Part shown: piece by piece, positions 54,401 through 64,000 of the stretch | Layout of the letters: every line of letters starts with the position of its first letter | How positions within the stretch are numbered: the first letter of the stretch is position 1 | Source: Azolla caroliniana | Taxonomy: Eukaryota > Polypodiophyta | Direction of reading: 5' to 3' | NCBI GenBank assembly: GCA_043228905.1 | Contig: JBHGNT010000006.1 | Span: forward strand, 12,400,001 to 12,464,000 | Length of the DNA stretch: 64,000 bases | Notes under the pieces: generated by a model | The model's database searches: none | Seen by the model: the letters and a program-made list of their open reading frames with translations, nothing else | What the model was told of the DNA's origin: nothing | Made by a program: the position numbers and the translations under genes

Positions 54401-55451
54401 TAGCTAATTAGCTTTCCTAGTAGCTAATTAGCTGGTAATAACGAAATAGCTAACTAGCTACCATGATAGCTAACTAGCTAGCAGTACAGCTAATTATCTG
54501 GTAGTACCTAAATTAGCTATTGAGAATAGCTAATTAGCTATCATGGTAGTAACTATTGAGAGTAGCTAGTTACCTATGTAGTAGCGATCCTAGTAGCTAA
54601 CTGAGGTAAATGTAACTGATAAGCTAATTAGCTTTTCTGCTAACTGAGCTAATTAACTTTCCGAGTAGAGTCAAAATAAATGTTGAGATAAATGTAAATA
54701 CCTGAGGTACATCAAGAAGATGAATGGGATGCTCCTCGTATTGATTTCTTCCAACACGTTTCCTGCATAAATCCTTTTTATTGGGTGAAACCCTACTCTC
54801 ATTAGTCCAAAACATTGTGATTACATCCTTGATTTCAAATGTTATGGGTGTCATTGGCTTACATCTTGTAGTTAGCTTTAGTAGACTAGTTCCTTCACCC
54901 GAGGAAATTATACGGTTCATTGTATTGTACACTGTTTTTCTACTAACACCAATTACCTTAGATAGCTCACTGATGTTTATATCGTCAACATCACTATTAA
55001 GTAACATCATTAGACTAGACCTTTTTAAGACAAGATCATCTTCTGACCTGCTCATGGATACGAAACTATTACGAAGATTATTTACTAAAATAGATGATAT
55101 GTTTGCATTAAGACCATCACAATCAACTAAGTCCTTTATCGATGGATCATTACATATTCCATAAAGTACTACCTTCTTTTCTTCATTGCTGATGTGCTTG
55201 GTTTGAACATTGAAATAGTCTACAACCTTTCTCTCTATGATGGTAGTCGCATTACTTACATTCTCAGCTAAACTATCCTTACCTTTACTGAGTGTGGCTT
55301 TCGTATCCTTCAACAATTGACGATGTTTCCTTTTTTTTTCTGCCCAATAGTTTCGTATGGCTTGTTGTGTCCTGATAACATCATCCCTATCCTTATGATC
55401 ATTGAGGGGTAATTCTAAACACCCTTCTTCCCCTTCCATTTGGCTAGACAT
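51364..55451 (-). CDS. DDE-type transposase of the 12.5-kb element (two exons)
   Basis: Exon 1 is 55451-54702 and exon 2 53205-51364, joined CCTCAG|GTATTT to ACGCAG|GTCGAT in phase 0, giving 863 aa. Exon 1 has a helix-turn-helix (ISELSKVIGVSRKTVYNTM, about 178-196) and then VITMFWTNESRVSPNKKDLC. Exon 2 has Cys pairs (CTCGCPIC, CQDC) and a catalytic core: VVDFAENYTF (D465), VWSDGAASQFKAR (D548) and GSGHGKGEHDGAGAVIKR (third acid E587 or D589). From memory, uncharacterised transposase-like proteins of animals share DFSENY, DGAASQFK and HGKG..DG. The intron (53206-54701) is made of the element's palindrome satellite. Both exons are open throughout, so this copy may be active. Confidence 0.8.
53220..54640. 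repeat. TAGCTAATTAGCTA palindrome satellite in the transposase intron
   Basis: About 1.4 kb of the same palindrome, here in 20-base units (TAGCTAATTAGCTATCATGG alternating with TAGCTAATTAGCTGTCCTAG). It fills nearly the whole intron between the two transposase exons. The spacer words differ from those in the RING gene intron, so the two arrays expanded separately. Confidence 0.93.
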
Positions 55452-55784
55452 GTTAAAACCCTAAATTTCCAGAAAAAAAAACAAGTATTAAAGATGGCTA
55501 TGGGCAACAACAATACACAAAAATATTCCACACAATACACAAGATTAGACACAACAATACACAAGATAATCAATAGACAGAAAAGTTATTGCAATCCAAG
55601 ACCGAATAGTAGAGGATTTCACTCTGTTGGATCCAACAGTTGAGGAGGCGATCCAAGACCGACCAATGGCAACAACTGAGTGTAGAATGTTGCCGTTGGA
55701 TGAGTGAACTCCGTCAAATCGAAATGTGGAAGCAATCCGGGACTGGACAGTAGTGGCAACTGAGTATAGAATGATGGCAATGGA

Positions 55785-56530
55785 GGAGAGAACCCCGTCA
55801 GATTGAACAGTTACCGATGATGCTTGAAACGCACATAGAAGGCACTTGAGAATAGAGTGGCATAGAGAAGAGAACCCCGTCAGATTGAACAGTTACCAAT
55901 GATGCTTGAAACGCACAGTAGCGGCCCCTGAGTGAGAGTGGAAAAGAGAAGAGAACCCCGTCAGATTGAACAGTTACCAATGATGCTTGAAACGCACAGT
56001 AGCGGCCCCTGAGTGAGAGTGGAAAAGAGAAGAGAACCCCGTCAGATTGAATAGCTCTTTGATTATGCTTGGAACGCACAGTAGCAACCCCTGAGTGTAG
56101 AGTGGCAAAGAGAAGAGAACCCCGTCAGATTGAACAGCTCTTTGATGATGCTTGGAACGCACAGCAGCGGCCCCTGAGTGTAGAGTAGCACAGAGAAGAG
56201 AACCCCCTCAGATTGAACAGCTCTTTGATGATGCTTGGAACGCACAGTAATGGCCCCTGAGTGTAGAGTGGCACAGAGAAGAGAACCCCCTCAGATTGAA
56301 CAGCTCTTTGATGATGCTTGGAACGCACAGTAATGGCCCCTGAGTGTAGAGTGGCACAGAGAAGAGAACCCCGTCAGATTGAACAGCTCTTTGATGATGC
56401 TTGGAATGCACAGTAGTGGCCCCTGAGTGTAGAGTGTCACAGAGAAGAGAACCCCGTCAGATTGAGCAGCTCTTTGATGATGCTTGGAACGCACAGTAGC
56501 GGCCCCTCAGTGTAGAGTGGCGGCAGGTGG
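55785..56530. repeat. 83-bp minisatellite upstream of the transposase gene
   Basis: About ten copies of an 81-83 base unit (GAACCCCGTCAGATTGAACAG...GGCCCCTGAGTGTAGAGTGGC) between the transposase start (55451) and the right end of the element. The short open frames in it are just the repeat. It occupies the expected promoter region. Confidence 0.92.
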
Positions 56531-56850
56531 ACTCGATAGGGTTTAGCAACAGTGGTAGCAACTAACCCACAGTACTCAACTAGAGATGGCCTACGTGATG
56601 TGGCAAAGGATCATGCATAATGGACCTAGGAATTCGATATATAATTTATGGTACACATTTATGGTGCACACATCAATTTATGTTACACATTTATGGCACT
56701 CATTTACATATGTAATTAAAACACTCTAGTATTTTCAATGGTAGTTTTTTGCATACTTAATTTATTAATGATGGCTTTTTACTAAAATGACTATTTATCA
56801 ATGGTAGCTTTTTGCATAGCTAATTAGCTATGTCAAGGACATAGCTAATT
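56531..56850. other. AT-rich right arm of the transposon
   Basis: No gene. AT-rich with TTTATGGNACACAT phrases and TAGCTAATTAGCTA near 56817-56832, next to the inverted end. Confidence 0.6.
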
Positions 56851-56873
56851 GTTTCCACTCGCATGCTTTCACC
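56851..56873 (-). repeat. Right terminal inverted repeat
   Basis: Reverse complement reads GGTGAAAGCATGCGAGTGG, matching the left end except at one base. CAGATG follows. Confidence 0.92.
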
Positions 56874-58169
56874 CAGATGGAATATGGAGACGGGCAGTCC
56901 GTAGTGACGAGAAACAAGTAATCTTACGGGAAGCACACTGTGGGGTTGCCGGAGGACACTATGCCGGGGAAGCGACGGCAAGGAAAGTATGGCAGAGCGG
57001 CTTATGGTGGCCCACGACGTTAAAAGACGCCGTCAAGTATGCTAAGGAATGTGACCTATGCCAACGAATGGGCGAGCCTACGGAGCAAGCACGGATGCCA
57101 CACCAACCGGTACTTCCACTAGAGCCATTCCAGAAGTGGGGGTTGGATTTTGTCGGACCGTTCAAGCCACCGGCAATGAGAACGGGTAATCGTTATGTCA
57201 TCGTGGCAACAGATTATTGCACTAAATGGGTGGAGGCTAAGGCCTTGAGAGACAACACCGCGTCATCCACAGCAAAATTCCTGTACGAAAACATTTGGTG
57301 CCGATATGGATGTCCGATTGAATTAATCAGCGACCAAGGAGGGCACTTCCTCGGCCAGGTAGTTGAAAGCTTAACAACGTTCTATGCCGTGGTCCATAAA
57401 CGGAGCACACCGTACTACCCACAAGCAAACGGGTTAGCAGAGTCAACCAACAAAACGCTCCAGAACATTCTCCGCAAAATCGTCAATGAAAACCGGACGG
57501 ACTGGGATACAAAGCTCCATAGCGCGCTATGGGCGTACCGAACGGCATACAAAACAAGTATCCGAACAACGCCGTTCCGGTTAGCGTTCGGCTTAGAGGC
57601 GGTCATGTTGGTGGAATTTCAGGTACCAAGCTTACGAATCCAACTACGGGAACGGCTGAATGAAAAGGAGTCGGAGGAAATGCGGCTAGCAGCACTATGC
57701 GAACTGGAGGAGCAACGGCTGGCCAGCATCCTACACATGGAACTGGAGCAACGACGACGGAAAGCGTTCGTTGACCGTCACCGGAAAGGTAATAAAAAGA
57801 TGTTCGAAATCGGAAAGCCGGTGCTAGTATTCCAAACGAGGATGGGCAAGATGCCGGGTAAACTCCGGTTTAGATGGACAGGCCCGTATTGGCTGACACG
57901 GGAATACAACGGGTCCTATCAGTTAGGGACACTTGCCGGTGAAGTGCTAGGCAAGTGGGTCAACGGATTTAGACTAAAGCCCTATAAAGGACCGATGCCA
58001 AATAACCCGTTTATGCAGCCCACCGGCACTATACCGGGAACGGTACGGATGGAAGAAAAAGACGACGGGGAACCCGTAGCAGAGGCGAAGGAAGACACGG
58101 CAACCCGTAAGGAAAACGGTAAGGGTCCGAAGGGACCTACGGATGTGTAAGATCACATACCGTCATTTA

Positions 58170-58174
58170 TATAA

Positions 58175-58209
<35 letters not shown>

Positions 58210-58212
58210 AAA
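58170..58212. repeat. AAAT microsatellite
   Basis: About ten tandem AAAT units between pol and the third ORF of the gypsy element. Confidence 0.9.
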
Positions 58213-58323
58213 TCATTAAAAATCGAGGTATGAACGGACGTGAAAGCAAGGAGCGAAAAGGTACGTAGTGGGCATTTAAGAGCCGCCACATTACTTAATA
58301 CTAAATTGGTACACGACGTGCGC

Positions 58324-61209
58324 ATGCTCGGAAAAGGCGCCAAGACGCACAGAGAAAAAGCAGAACGCATGGAGACCTTTTCATTTCGCGAGCCAAGAAG
58401 CACAGAAGCACCAAGGCAGTGGAAGCTTAGCAAACGCGAACCTGCACTCAGAGAACCCCCACGTTCGGAACTCTCTCTCTCTCGCTCTCACTCTCATCAC
58501 CACTCTACCTCGCCATCTTTCCTCGACCTCGAAGCAGACATGGAACCACAAACGCTGTCGGAAGCGGCCAGGAAATGGCTCAGGCAACACGGACTGGATG
58601 GGTTCTTGACCATCATGGAGGCACCACCGCACAAAGAAGCCGACCGGGTCATCAAGGAGCTCGACACAGAAGTCATCACCGAGGAAGCGATCCGTGCGCT
58701 AACAGGCCTTCCGGAGGGAGGTATTTTTCAGATCGATAACCCAACCTCGGAGCAACTCATCCGATATTTCGGAGAGTACTCTCTAGCCGGCAAAGGCTAT
58801 CGAATGCAGGGCGGCGAAGATCTGCTATTCAGGGAGATAGCTCGAGTGCTCCATGAGTACGGCCACGTGTACCCCCGACCCCCTGTCATGCCAAAAAATC
58901 GGGCAGGGATGATCATAGCCACCTATGAAGGGATCAAGGTGGATTGGCCGGTGTTGATTGCAGACGGTTTGTGCGCGGAAATCGACACGGTACGAGGAAA
59001 GGACGGCAAGGAGGGCCGGAAGTTGTGGCATGCCGTAGCTCAGTGGATAACATTGCTCGCGCCGCCGGTCGAGACCATCCAGCCAAAGAAGCGGCCAAGA
59101 TTATCGGAAGGAAGCACCTCGAAACCCGCGTCCAAACGACAGCAGCTGCTGGCGTCGAAGGCGACGAAAGGGAAGAAACGGCTCCCAGACCTAGAGGAGG
59201 TGTCACCGGTTCGACCCGTTAAGATAACCATACGGCGACCGGGACAGAAGGAACCGGAACCCTTGACGGCACAGATACATGCCGTTACCCAGGAAGAGGA
59301 AACGGAGGAGCCAGTAGAGCACCTCCAACGACGGTCAAGAAGTAGGACCGCCGGGACAGCGGGGGAGCGTTCGGACCCGCAAAAGGAAGAAACGCCCCCA
59401 ACTCAACCTGAGCAAACCACAAGGGAGGAACCGGAACCGGTGCGTATAGAACCGGCCTTGTCGACTTCTATACAAGAAGTCATTCCAACGGCTCCGGAGA
59501 CGGCGAGAACCGGAACTCAACAACCGGCGATCCCAGCCAGCACACACAGCGGCCAAGGAGTAGAACCAGAACGGCAGATACAGGCACTCAGGCCAGACAA
59601 TTCCACAGTGAACGAGCCGACCCGACCAGTACAGCAGCAAGGCACCAGTAGCATGTGGCTACGGTGGGTAGGCGAGCAGATCACCGGAGCGGTCGAGTAC
59701 ATAGAGGCGGAGGAGAGAGCGCACCACGAACGGTTGCTCGTCACAACTGTAGATCTAGAGACGGCCCGGTCCAGAATCCGGAGCCTTGAACAAGACTTGG
59801 ACAGGGTCACAAGGGAAATGGCTCAATTGGCTTTGACAACACAAGTCCAAGCACCGGTGACTCCGGGCAATGTACAAAATAAAGCGTCAGATCAACCTGT
59901 ACATAGCAATCAGACCCCGGCAACGGAAACCGTTCCGAAGAGAAATGCGGCACAAGCCCAAGAGCTTGCGGACTTAAAGGATGAGCTAGCTGCCCAAGAA
60001 GTGCTGAGGAGCCGCGAAAGAGAGTTGAAGACGGCAGCGGAGGCAGAACTCAAAAAGACTGCTGAGAATCTACGCCGGGCAGAGGAGAGCTTACGAAAAG
60101 GCCACCAAGCGTACGACCGGCTCAAGGAGGAGAAGGAGAAAATGCTGCAAGAGAAGGACAGGCTCCGGAGAAATGCCGAAACAGAAGTAGAGCGCCTGAA
60201 AGAGGAACTCCGGCAGCTAAAGGACCGGGAGGATCGGAACCATCGCCAGATCAACGGCAAGCTCAAACAAAAAACGGAGGAATTTGAGCACTTGCACCGG
60301 GAGTATAAACGGTTGCAAACGGAGCACAAGGAACGGACGGATGAGCTCCGGCAAGCAGTTGATCGGACCGCAACGGCATACGCTAAGGAACAAGCGGAAA
60401 CCAGAAGACGGTTGGAAGAGGCGGAGAAGGTTCGGACAGAGCTCCTCAGGCAACAGCAGGCGGAAAAAGAAAGAGCGGCGGAGGTACTGCAGAGGCTGCA
60501 AACAACATATCAAGGGCAGCTGACGCGCTACAGAGAGCAGGCGGAGGATACGGCTAATCTCATCAAGCAGTTGAAGGAGGAACGACAAGTTGTGGAAAGT
60601 AGAGCGCAAATGGGAGCAAGTCGCATCCAGGATATCATGCGGGCCTGGTTGAACTAGACCAAGAGCTTGATTGACAACGGTTCCGTCAAATGGTGGACCA
60701 AGTGGGCCCCGAACGCGGCGGAACTCCAATTGCTCCGGGCCGACGTAGAGAACCGGCGGAAGGAGGGAGATGATTGCTATATGCTGACTTCCGAAGACTT
60801 CACCGGCATAAGAGATGAGCTGGCCGAAGACTTTCAAGCCTTGGCAGAGGACCAACTAGGGCAAGTCCGGCAACTTGTAGCTCAGCTGGACGACGACAGG
60901 CTGGAGGCGCAGATCCAGTTTGAAAGCTACAAGAGGTCCCGGATCCGGGAAGAGAAAGCACGAGAACCAGTAACGGTCAACCTCAGTGATGAGGACCCGT
61001 TACTGGAAGGAGACCGGACCGGAAGCAGTCAAACGGGGATGCCGGAGTCAGAGAAACAAACGGAGCAGCCGCCTATAGAGCAGCCGGAGCAGTCTCAGTC
61101 CCAACCGCAACCACAGCAGCAGCAGCAAGCACAGCCGCAACAACCACAACCGGAAGAACAATTGGAAACTCTGGAACAAAGTATTTTGGACAATTTGGGT
61201 GAACAATGA
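58324..61209 (+). CDS. Third ORF of the gypsy element, coiled-coil protein (one in-frame stop)
   Basis: One frame from ATG 58324 (or 58540, MEPQTLSEAARKWL) to 61209, with a single TAG at 60655-60657. CAG would restore about 960 aa. The N-terminal 200 residues look globular (ALTGLPEGGIFQIDNPTSEQ, LFREIARVLHEYGHVYPRP, KLWHAVAQWITLLAPP) and distantly recall the plant mobile-domain or gypsy-type transposon proteins. A Pro/Glu-rich linker follows, then a coiled coil of about 300 residues (LKDELAAQEVLRSRERELK, RLKEELRQLKDREDRNHRQ). The C-terminus is Gln/Pro-rich. There is no signal peptide or membrane segment, so it is not a classic envelope. Confidence 0.7.
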
Positions 61210-61261
61210 AGGGGCCGAGAAGGGTTCGACGTACAAGGTACTGTCCCACGGGCGTGCCATG

Positions 61262-61680
61262 TGTTACCGGCCGGCAAGGAGTCCAAAATACGGAGTGAAG
61301 GAATTAATTAAGTATGGTTGTAAATAAGCATAGTGTGGACGGACGGACTGGAAACGGTATGCCGTTCCAGATCCGGACGGATCCCGAATAGGTGCGATAG
61401 GCACCGTTTTGTACTACGGGCCGGAAACCTATTTAAAGGCCCGGACCCCATTGTAATCGCAGCGGATAATTAATAGAGCGTATGGTGTTTATACTTCTGT
61501 GTTGATTTCCGTTCTGTACTTACTGTTATATCTTACGCGTGTAATTAACAAAAGCGCTCTAATCGTGTAACCTACTTAGGTCGGTGTAATCGTTGAGTCA
61601 TAATCCTATGCCGTAATCACCCTTTGGTGAAGTGTCTCCGTGACACCTTGTGTTAGGCCTTGTCCGGTCAGAGAATAACA
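61262..61680 (+). repeat. 3' LTR of the gypsy element
   Basis: 419 bp, same ends as the 5' copy. The right target duplication AAGTG lies at 61681-61685. Confidence 0.93.
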
Positions 61681-61683
61681 AAG

Positions 61684-61867
61684 TGTATATTTTGTGGCCT
61701 CGGATTCAAGCTGGAGGCTATCGATGTTGTGATTACACTGTGCTTGCACACATATCATGTGCTATGTGCTAAGTATCATTTTGAGAAAGAGAATACATGT
61801 ATGGACTGTAAAACTACAATTGCGGCTGAGAGGTACTATGCTTGGGATTTAAAAGTACACCCGTACG
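61684..61867 (+). CDS. RING exon of the older transposon gene, cut off by the gypsy element
   Basis: Across the target duplication the frame reads CIFCGLGFK, then LCLHTYHVLC and TCMDC, a C3HC4-like RING with a perfect C-x-H-x2-H-x2-C centre. It is clearly the homologue of the young element's exon 5 (CIACGLG...CNHTYHLLC). It ends CCGTACG|GTATGT (61867/61868), phase 1. The splice acceptor AAG survives, but its pyrimidine tract is now the gypsy LTR. Confidence 0.75.
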
Positions 61868-61919
61868 GTATGTGGCTCTACTATTCTATTGTTTGTATTA
61901 TATGATGTCAATTTACATT

Positions 61920-63230
61920 TGGATTAGAACTAGTGTACGCCACAATTCATACTTCAAATTTAGGAGAACAATGGATTAGTATTAGTGTATCTCTAACAAC
62001 TAATATGTGGAACCCTAATTATGTGGGTTAGTATTGGCAGTACTCTTAATATATAATTGATATGTGTAGTTGAAGGGATATTTTCCAAAATTAGTACTAA
62101 AAGGGAACCAGGCACATCACCCGTACAACATCGTCCAATCTATATTGCAACTTGCCTAGTACTAGTTTAGTAGACACTATACTTGTAGTACACTGTTGAC
62201 TGTTAGTATTGTTTGTGTAACTTGGGAATTAGTACTAGTTATGTAATTTGGGAACAAGGTGTATAGTCAATTGCTGAATATTAGTACAGTTTGTGTAATT
62301 TGGAAAGGAGGTGTGTCAAACACATATCACGTTTAGTACTAATATTGTTCAAGATTAATACTTTTGGTGTAATTAGTACAAGCTATGTAATTAGGTGTGT
62401 AGAGCACATATCACGTTTAGTATTACTTGTGTGCAGAATACCACGTTAGTACTAAAATCCAATCTACATTTGTTGGATTAGATGTTAGTCCAATCTACAT
62501 TACAACGTGCCTAGTACTAGGGTTAGTACACACTATACTTGTAGTACATTTTTGACGATTAGTACTTAGCAAGTAGTACATTGTTCATGATTAGTACTAG
62601 TTCTATAAATTGGGAACTAAGTGAGTAGTACATTGCTCATGATTAGTACTAGTTTTGTAAATTGGGAACTAAGTGAGTAGTACATTGCTCATGATTAGTA
62701 CTAGTTTTGTAATTTGGGAACTAAGTGAGTAGTACATTGTTCAGGATTAGTACTCCTTGTGTAATTTGGGAACTAAGTGAGTAGTGCATTGTGCATGATT
62801 AGTACTACTTGTGTAAATTGGGAACTAAGTGAGCAGTACATTGTTCATTATTAGTACTACTTCTGTTCCTTATTAGTACTAGTTCAGTAATTTAGGAACT
62901 AAGTGAGTAGTATATTGTTCAGGATTAGTACATTGTTCATGATTAGTACTATTTGAGTAATTTAGGAACTAAGTGAGTAGTATATTGTTCAGGATTAGTA
63001 CATTGTTCATGATTAGTACTATTTGTGTAATTTGGCAACTAAGTGAGTGGTACATTGTTTATGATTAGTACTCCTTCTGTAATTTGACCAAGTTAGTAGT
63101 ACATTGTTCATGATTAGTACTACTTGTGTAAATTGGGAACTGAGTAGTACATTGTTCACGATTAGTACTAGTTGTGTAATATGGGAACTAGGTGTAGCTT
63201 AATGAATTAGTAATGCAACTCTTGTGACCT
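61920..63230. repeat. TTAGTACTAA-type satellite in the intron after the RING exon
   Basis: Repeats of about 50 bases (ATTAGTACTAG, TTTGTGTAATTTGGGAAC, TAAGTGAGTAGTACATTG, TTCATG), each with the palindrome TAGTACTA or AGTACT. The same AGTACT appears just inside the left end of this element (36908). The layout mirrors the intron satellites of the younger transposon with a different word. Confidence 0.85.
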
Positions 63231-63298
63231 ACATTGTATATTTTATATCACGGTACTAACATTGAAGGTTTTTTGGTTTCTTGCAATGAATGTTATAG

Positions 63299-64000
63299 TG
63301 TCAAGCAACTCCACGCCAGGGAAGGTAATGGAACAGCCGGCCCCTGTGCCTAAACCCTCGGTATCTGCTGAACATTCCAAGGTTAAAGGACCATCATTAC
63401 CAATAACCTATGAGTTTTATGATGAAGATGAATGTATGAGAAGGGCCATTGGAGCAGTGGAACATATGCTTCTACAAACAAATTCCCCAAGCTCCAGTCA
63501 ACATCAAAACAATCCAGGTAACACAAATTTTGCCAACATATCTTAATTCTCATTTGAGAAAGTGTTGAATGCCTAATTTCTTTAGAAATAGAGCCAACTA
63601 AGAAGAGGAATGTTGCAAGAATGTTGTATGGAAAGGGCAAGAAAGGCAAAGTTGAATGCAATGGTGAGTCATATATGTTCTCACCTATCCGGAGAGTTGT
63701 CAACCTAATGCATTGTCTAATACCATGTACTTGTGTTACTAGCTGATGACGAAATGATCTTTGGTGAGGGAGATACAAGTCCAAAACCTGATCGTGAAGA
63801 CGAATTTATCACACTCCCAGGTACACGTCAAAAGTCGGTTTTTGAAAACAATGATTTAGATCATAACAACCCTATGATAGTGTTGCTTTTGGTGCATTTT
63901 ATAGATCATAACAACCCTGTAGAGCACTTAGATGTTGTGGAGAAGATGACCGAGCCTACCACTTGCAATGGGGTATCTACGGTTGTACAGTATGACGATG
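63299..64000 (+). CDS. Downstream exons of the older transposon gene (partial)
   Basis: Four exons with matching phase: 63299-63517, 63586-63663, 63743-63820 and 63905 to beyond the window, with GT-AG borders (TTATAG|TG, CCAG|GTAACA, TTTAG|AA, AATG|GTGAGT, CTAG|CT, CCCAG|GTACAC, TATAG|AT). The peptide is acidic with a basic patch (EPTKKRNVARMLYGKGKKGK) and no known domain. By position it matches the last RING exon of the young element, which also has EPTRKRLKKG. The FCP1/HAD-like part, if present, would lie to the right. Confidence 0.6.

Larger units (their letters stand above)
44327..56873. mobile_element. 12.5-kb DNA transposon with RING/HAD gene and DDE transposase
   Basis: Perfectly placed inverted ends of 23 bp (GGTRAAAGCATGCGAGTGG...) lie at 44327-44349 and 56851-56873 with one mismatch, flanked by CAGATG (44321-44326 and 56874-56879). 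The insertion site in gypsy pol is exact: removing it and one CAGATG restores the frame. Inside, in order: the plus-strand RING gene, the HAD-like ORF, three 255-bp repeats, the minus-strand transposase gene and an 83-bp minisatellite. Copies of the palindrome TAGCTAATTAGCTA lie next to both ends and fill two introns. The superfamily is not settled; a six-base target duplication rules out several common plant families (hAT 8, Mutator 9, CACTA and Harbinger 3). Confidence 0.93.
41611..58150 (+). pseudogene. Gypsy Pol polyprotein, split by the DNA transposon at 44327-56873
   Basis: The two parts are 41611-44326 and 56880-58150. They lie in one frame if the insertion and one copy of CAGATG are ignored, giving about 1,328 aa. 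Protease: VIDGGSGVNVIS (D143). RT: WLSPIVVVPKKNGKIRVCVDYR and the active site VFLDDFAIYS (about 561-564). RNase H: VFVDASDIAIGSAL, TTEREALGMI, FHVDHSALLYL. Integrase after the insertion: zinc site H-x-H and CDLCQRM, then GLDFVGP, ELISDQGGHF and ANGLAESTNK for DDE. No chromodomain is visible at the C-terminus. Before the insertion the reading frame looks intact. As it stands, RNase H ends in a stop six bases into the transposon. Confidence 0.92.
39260..61680 (+). mobile_element. Ty3/gypsy retrotransposon with a third ORF, interrupted by a DNA transposon
   Basis: LTRs 39260-39678 and 61262-61680 are each 419 bp, start TGTTACCGGCC and end GAATAACA. They differ at only about two positions. The target duplication AAGTG lies at 39255-39259 and 61681-61685. 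The order gag, protease, RT, RNase H, integrase marks Ty3/gypsy. Without the nested 12.5-kb transposon the element is about 9.9 kb. Few other defects are visible (one stop in ORF3), so it was probably mobile recently. A purine-rich stretch (61208-61224) lies about 40 bases from the 3' LTR, not directly at it. Confidence 0.95.
36866..64000 (+). mobile_element. Older large DNA transposon of the same family as 44327-56873, right end outside the window
   Basis: Array sequence stops at ...GTTGTATGA and GGGTCGAAGCATGCTACGG begins, which matches the inverted end of the 12.5-kb transposon (GGGTNRAAGCATGC). It carries a plus-strand multi-exon gene for a protein related to the RING-finger protein of the younger element. 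A Ty3/gypsy element (39260-61680) has landed in it. The right end and any transposase lie beyond 64000. Without the nested elements only about 4.7 kb of it is visible. Confidence 0.7.

Noticed and set aside
55798-56494. Series of overlapping minus-strand open frames of 60-93 codons with MRSKHHQRAVQSDGVLFS repeats
   Set aside because: They follow the 83-bp minisatellite, change frame with unit length and have no independent support.

Overview
The window is nuclear DNA of a plant (streptophyte). The evidence is plant-type Ty1/copia and Ty3/gypsy retrotransposons, GT-AG introns, a plant-like tRNA-Lys(CTT), and a 186-bp fragment of the plastid gene psbH lodged in the nuclear sequence. I cannot name the species. 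There is no clear single-copy host gene; the window is almost entirely repeats and mobile elements nested in one another.

1-11.9 kb: nested retrotransposons. Remnants of Ty1/copia elements (1-895; 3930-4743 continuing at 10537) and a minus-strand retroelement with an unfamiliar gag (about 895-3922) surround a complete but decayed Ty1/copia element (4744-10536). That element has LTRs of 756 and 752 bp and the target duplication CACGA. Its pol is broken by stops that fit C-to-T change, and no primer-binding site follows its 5' LTR.

11.9-36.9 kb: a satellite-like tandem array, about 25 kb long, of minus-strand tRNA-Lys(CTT) genes. In the core (18.2-34.9 kb) the repeat is 463 bp with almost no length variation. 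Each unit has one tRNA-Lys gene and a second, decayed tRNA-like copy. About 39 copies lie in 17.2-36.6 kb, about 16 of them identical, and more decayed copies lie at the left edge. Variants recur every 2, 4 or 5 units, so there are higher-order repeats. The array is interrupted by a solo LTR (12865-13207), a minus-strand retroelement (about 15.5-17.2 kb), an LTR-like 867-bp insertion (24473-25339) and the psbH fragment (34880-35065).

36.9-64 kb: three elements nested in time order. (a) An older large DNA transposon begins at 36866 in the tRNA array and runs off the right edge; it carries a multi-exon RING-finger gene. (b) A Ty3/gypsy element (39260-61680, target duplication AAGTG, nearly identical 419-bp LTRs) landed in the RING exon of that gene. 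It encodes Gag, Pol and a long third coiled-coil ORF. (c) A younger 12.5-kb DNA transposon (44327-56873, inverted ends, target duplication CAGATG) landed in the gypsy pol gene between RNase H and integrase. It carries a two-exon DDE-type transposase gene on the minus strand and, on the plus strand, a RING-finger gene that can be joined in frame to an FCP1/HAD-like domain.

Both DNA transposons belong to one family by their ends (GGGTNRAAGCATGC) and gene content, and I cannot place the family with confidence. In each, a short palindrome near the element ends (TAGCTAATTAGCTA in the young one, TTAGTACTAA in the old one) has expanded into satellite arrays inside the introns of the element's own genes. 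This system and the tRNA-Lys satellite are the two most interesting things here.
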